Shown one piece after another: positions 56,810 to 64,000 of a stretch of DNA of 64,000 nt. The translations under genes were made by a program, and so were the position numbers. Source of the stretch: Apiotrichum sp. Y4204 (Eukaryota > Basidiomycota > Tremellomycetes > Trichosporonales > Trichosporonaceae); assembly GCA_025531455.1 (NCBI GenBank), contig JAMYHL010000021.1:496001-560000 (forward strand). Reading direction: 5' to 3'. Positions within the stretch are counted from its first letter, which is position 1, and each line of letters opens with the position of its first letter. Below the pieces are notes generated by a model, which was not told the origin of the DNA, made no database searches, and was given only the letters and a program-made list of their open reading frames with translations.

Positions 56810-59800
56810 CTACTCGTTGCTCAGATCCACGACTTCAGGCTGCGGCACTTCCTGGCGCTCGAGCCTTGTGACTGCTTCCGATCCCTCGCCAGGCTCGAGC
56901 ACCTCCTCCGGCTCATCGACCTCGTTGAGAAGCTCCTTGAGCTTGTCCAGGATGTCCTCATCTTCCTCGTGGGGCTCCCATCCCAGGAACAACTTCGCCA
57001 GCTCCTCTGCGCGATCGAGCTCGTCGAGGTCCTCGTCCGTGAGCTGCGCATCGATGAGCTTGGTGATCTGAAACTTGGAGACGCAGTCGCTGGGGTGAGT
57101 AACAAGTCCTAACACTCACTCACCTAACGACCCGTGCGCGATCAACAACTTCCTGTGGGATGCCGTGAAGAAGAGCACATTCAGCCGCATTCGAAGTAGT
57201 GCACAGCGTTGGCACCAGCCTTGATGTCAGCTCGCCCCAGCCATCACTCACTTGTACAGATACGTCAGGGTATTGCTGCCCTCGGCGATAAAACTCTTCA
57301 TGTGGCAGAAGATGATGGGCAGCGTCCTTTCAATAAAGTGCTGCGCGAACAGTTCACTGGTGTGAGCTGCCTTCTTCCTGTCTTCAGCTCACTGATAATG
57401 GGTGAGCACCACCGTCCGGGGATTAGGGCCATTGAGCAGATGCGTAATGACCCCCGCCAGAAGACCTGCTCCGTCACTCGATGTCGTTCCTGCGGTCAGT
57501 GATATGAACCCCCAAGATACACACACCTTTACCGAACTCGTCCAAGATCAGGAGAGACCGTTTTGTCGCGCCCCTGAGCGCCTGTGACACCTGACTTAGG
57601 TCGATCATGAATGCGGATGCGGCCTGAAGTGAATACCAGTCGCCAGGTAAGAGCTCACCTTCGACGACGACTCGCGCGTTTGCACTCGAGTGAAGACTTG
57701 GGTCAGACGACTGCTTACCTGCACTACTCACTCTTATCACAGATCCCAATCTCGGCGCTTTCTGCGGGTACGAAGCTTCCAATATGGGCCATGAATGTGA
57801 TGAGAGCCACCTGTTTGCCGTATGCCGACTTGCCCGAGCCGTTTGCTCCGGTGACGACCATCTTCCCTCAGCTAGCGTCGCAACTTTTTCCTCACCATTC
57901 CAGCCCTGTCGTGCTCACCACCCCCGTAGAGCACCGTATCGTTGTCAATGTACTGCCCGGTGGGGACGTGCATGGCGTGCAGAGGATGGAAGCCCTTGCG
58001 GATTTTGAGCATCGGCTTCTCCCGCATGACAGGGCGCTGAAGGTCGAAGCGATCGACAGCGTCGGCGAGAGTGAGAAGGCTGGGTCAACGCTGTCATGCC
58101 AAATACTCACCAGTCCAGTTCCGCAATAGCGTCTCCGGCAGCATGCAAGTTATCTTCGACCTCCGGGAGCTTCTCGGCCAGGGCTTGCACCCATTCAATC
58201 TCGCGATCTGTTCTCAGTTGACTGATCTTTCGATTACGGGCCACCAGACATACCCATGATCACATTGAGGAGATCTCCGAAGTGGTCGTCGAGCTGGTAC
58301 ATCTCTGGGGTTTTGAAGTATACCACGTCAGTCTCAAACTGCTGCTCCCAGTCCGCAGGAATGAGACTTGGGTTCAGCAGACCATGAAGAGCTACGAGAC
58401 AGCCAAGTTGGGGGAGGTACAGAACTTTGAGAGAGTCGCAGAGTTGATTGGGAACTCTGAGGCCCAGTTCTTGTCCAGTGACGCTCTGCCCGGTTAGTGA
58501 GTGTGGAAGGATCACTCACCAAGAAGGCATCAAGTCCTGCACTGTTAACTTTCGTCCTCACACAACAGTTGGACCTCACCCGCTAGTGTCTCACGCCACT
58601 CGTCCACTTCCTCGTCAATACCAGGACGGATAGTGACGTGTGGGGACTGGCCGTCCTGACAGGCGTCAAAGTCGATCTGTTGTTGTTCAATATCTCCGAA
58701 TCTGCCAGAAGCCTACCAGTTGGACAATGTCTGTAAAGAATGTTTGAACACTCCCGTTGAGGGCACCACCGATCTTTCATCAGCTTTGAGCTTGTTGCAC
58801 CTCACCTTGTTGACAATCTCCAGCGAGCCGCGGAGAGTGAAAACCCCCAAACTATCCTTGACGCTCATCGCCGACTTGATGGACTGAAATGAGTTGTGCC
58901 TCCAATTGGTAACTCACATCGACAAGCCCCAGCCAATCCTTCCATGACGCACGGCCGCCTCTGATCTTGTGGCAGTAAGTGGCAAAGTTCTTCACGCCCT
59001 TGAGCTCGCGCTTGATACTCCTGCGAACCTGGAAGTAATCGCGGGAGGAGAGGAGTTGAACAGCGTCGAGACGCTCGTTGATACGCTGGATATTGATCAG
59101 TGGGCGGAGGAGCCATGTGTGGAACAGCTTGCGGCCAAGTGGTGTGACGGTCGTGTTGATGGTGCCTGCCATACTCAGTACTGTTTGCAGCCTCACATAC
59201 CATTCAGTGAGAGTCCTGGTTTTGTACGAAGCATGTGCATGTTTGCGTGGTTCTCGATATCGAAGACGCCAATGGAGCTCTTGTCAGAAAAGTCAGCGAC
59301 AAAACTCACGTCAGAGCGTCCTGGTTGATCATCATGTGTTCTTCCCTGCTGTCAGCTGGGCCGGACCCTTAAACTCACAGATCCATGCTCTCAATGTCGT
59401 CGAGTTCGAAGCCTCCTACTCCCGCAGCCTGCACCTCCGAGCTCTGGGTTCGAACAAGGTGGCTGAGGATGGCACCAGCGGCACACACCTGGCGTCAGCT
59501 GGAAGCGAACCTAGACAGCTCACGGCAAGTGGAGCGTCAACATTGACTCTGCATCCCAATTTGAGCAGCGAAAGCCGAAGCTTGCCCATCCCCGCGCCGT
59601 CTTCATTTTCCTCCTCCGCCTCTTGCTCGGGGACGGAGGCTGAGGGCTGTCCACGGCCAGAATCGGACCATGACATGGCCGTCGAGGCGCTTGTAGTGGA
59701 TACGTTCCTGGGAAGGCGCACCGCCGCCAGGTGGTAGGACGCCATGCTGTGCGTGAATTGGCCATGCGGAAGGGTGACGAGTCTGACTGGTGGATTCTGG

Positions 59801-60431
59801 ATGCCTGTGGGGTTAGGGACAAATTGAGGCAAGAAGGAAGACAGGTTACCGAGGGCACATCACCTGTGGCTTACGCACAGAAGTCGTCCATGAGCTTCAT
59901 GAGCTGGTCTGGCGCAGCGGATGAGAGCACAATCTCGTCTGGCTGGAACTGCTCCACCACTGGACGTCAGCTCGAATAGAGCGGAACTAGCTGACATAGA
60001 ATGGCAAGGTCCCAGCCCCAAGTATCTTTCGTGTCCTCGAGGACCTGAAGACGACGCGTCTCGGGGTCAAAGTACGCGGCTGCGAGATTGTTCTGCCCCG
60101 GCGCGTGGAGGGCGAGTACCTGGGTAAGTGATCGGGCGAGCGCCGTGTCACCCACTTTGGCTCCGATGATCTCCTCCTCTTCCTCCTCGGGGAAAGGTTG
60201 GAGGTTGGGTGCCGCAATGGGTTGCGGCGTATGCATGGACGGCGGAGCGTACATTGTATGCATGGGTGCGCGAGACGGGTGAATGCCGCTGCTCACGGGG
60301 CTCGGAGGAAGATCATAGCTGAAGCTGCTCTCGCGCCGGCGAACGTTGCGTGGGTTCTGTTCAAACCTCTCCGATATCTCGGATGTCGTGCGCTTGTGAA
60401 GGTGGCGGGAACGGCCGCTGAAGCTCGCCAT
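56810..60431 (-). CDS. MSH5: meiotic MutS homologue MSH5
   Basis: Meiosis-specific MutS protein that forms a clamp with MSH4 and stabilises crossover intermediates; it lacks the mismatch-binding domain. The gene is broken by many small introns (I resolved parts of most joins, not all). Start ATG at 60431 ([18 protein letters not shown]); stop at 56810. Visible parts: connector region near the N-terminus ([35 protein letters not shown]), the lever domain ([51 protein letters not shown]) and the ATPase: Walker [15 protein letters not shown] (near 57840-57880), [13 protein letters not shown], and [15 protein letters not shown] with Walker [12 protein letters not shown]. The DEFGKG form and FMIDL segment identify MSH5 rather than MSH4. 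The acidic C-terminus ends VVDLSNE. Confidence 0.93.
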
Positions 60432-61022
60432 GATGGCGTTTTAGTGGATGGGGTCGGAACTGGTGAGTAGATGAAGATGGAAGATGAGGAAAGAGAATCA
60501 ATCAAAGGAGAAAAGAGGCTGAGAATTCATTCACAGTAGAAAGCGATTGAGGGAAGACAAGGCCACAGAGGTTCAGAAGGCGAGCTTCCGATACGAGATG
60601 AGTCAACTCGCGTCAGGAAGGAAGACAAAAAGGTCAGGTGGTTGCATAGTCAGCGCTTGATCGCCGCGACGATCAGTCAGTAGATCGTAGAATGTTCTCA
60701 AGTGCGGATATGGACTGTAAATCATCTGAGTTCGTCTCCTCTGCAGATCTCCAACTCCACTTGCACAACCGAGCCTCAGTACCTCAGTGACATTGTGTTT
60801 GCTTGTGGTTTAACAGTACTACAGCGGTTTTCAGATGATATGATCGTTGGCGAGGGAATGTTGTGATAATGGAGACATCGAGACAGTATTCAAGGGAAGC
60901 AGAACGACTCGGCTGGGATGAGAGAAATGGTGCTGATGGGAGAAGGGGTATTTGTGGGACAGTGCTGAATAGAAATGTGGCCCGGCTGAGGAGCCTTCTA
61001 CCTACAAGTCAAAATCAGAGCG
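60432..61022. other. intergenic, MSH5 promoter and PAP1 3' region
   Basis: The 591 bases between two minus-strand genes. Purine-rich near 60465-60660 on the plus strand (that is, pyrimidine-rich for MSH5). No gene is seen. Confidence 0.5.
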
Positions 61023-63643
<2,621 letters not shown>

Positions 63644-64000
63644 GTGGTCTATCAGCGGTGATCTGTTCGAGATAGAAGGTGGAGGAGGAACAATAGAGCT
63701 GGCGGACAGCCTCGCCGTATGATGGAGAGTGATGCCCAGCTGCTCGCTCGACTTGAATTTATAGGTTGGCAACGTTGCGCGGGGTGATGAATCCGTTCGG
63801 CAGAGGCAGCGCGATGGAGCGGATGAAAGATGCCAGACGGGAAATACACACGCGCACACACGGATGATGGTCTATGATTTCTTGGTTATGAGGAAGGGAG
63901 AGAACAACAAAACGCGCGCACTCCATCATCCATCATCCACAATTGCTGCGCGCCGTGCGAGACCTTCTTTGCCTGTGTGGTCGCCGGTGGAGGTGACCGC
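63644..64000. other. PAP1 upstream region to right edge
   Basis: PAP1 promoter side. A TATA-like CTATAAAT on the minus strand (about 63757-63764) lies roughly 115 bases before the ATG. Short CA/CG-rich tracts at 63843-63865. No gene is recognised at the edge. Confidence 0.5.

Overview
This window is nuclear DNA of a basidiomycete yeast or filamentous fungus, most likely a tremellomycete of the Trichosporonales/Cryptococcus type. The reasons are GC-rich genes cut by very many tiny spliceosomal introns (mostly 28-60 nt, GTGAGT-like donors, CTAAC/CTGAC branch sites just before the acceptor), eukaryotic housekeeping proteins of fungal length (POB3 without an HMG box, fused ABZ1, MSH5, PAP1), and lineage-typical low-complexity and GPI-anchored proteins. 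The species assignment is inference. All exon structures were worked out by hand from splice signals, reading-frame continuity and family conservation. Nearly every complete model closes in frame.

Layout. 1-2.6 kb: no convincing gene. 2.6-4.1 kb (+): ING-type PHD-finger protein. 4.37-4.70 kb (+): candidate small Cys-containing two-exon gene. 4.78-7.38 kb (-): tandem array of four small paralogous SANT/Myb-like genes. 7.4-15 kb: a long stretch without a convincing gene, ending in the pyrimidine-rich leader of a GIN4-type kinase (15.0-18.5 kb, +). 19.2-22.3 kb (+): ecdysoneless/SGT1. 22.5-23.6 kb (-): BTB protein. 24.3-26.2 kb (-): GUA1, divergent from NAXE (26.8-27.8 kb, +). 28.0-29.0 kb (-): IAH1-type GDSL esterase. 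29.5-30.8 kb (-): beta-lactamase-fold serine hydrolase. 31.6-35.2 kb (-): unusual protein with an N-terminal BRCT-like domain and a C-terminal C48(Ulp1)-like domain that seems to have lost its catalytic residues. 36.1-37.0 kb (-): Cys-rich GPI-anchored surface protein. 38.48 kb (+): tRNA-Leu(AAG). 38.9-41.7 kb (-): ABZ1, divergent from FAU1 (42.1-43.5 kb, +). 43.5-47 kb: gene-poor. 47.0-48.1 kb (+): membrane-anchored glutaredoxin-like protein without the active-site cysteines. 48.6-50.7 kb (+): POB3. 51.1 kb (-): second tRNA-Leu(AAG), an inverted copy of the first cassette. 53.2-55.2 kb (+): arrestin-like protein. 55.8-56.7 kb (+): thiol/halide methyltransferase-type TPMT-family enzyme with a possible mitochondrial presequence. 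56.8-60.4 kb (-): MSH5. 61.0-63.6 kb (-): PAP1.

Functional themes. Two folate genes (ABZ1, making the p-aminobenzoate precursor, and FAU1, recycling 5-formyl-THF) share a 405-bp divergent promoter. GUA1 and NAXE share another of 573 bp. Chromatin and transcription functions (ING, POB3, ECD, PAP1) are scattered among metabolic genes, as is normal for a fungal chromosome. I saw no CRISPR, insertion sequence, phage or clear transposon. The strongest candidates for something undescribed are the SANT-like tandem array, the BRCT plus degenerate-C48 protein and the cysteine-less glutaredoxin-like membrane protein.
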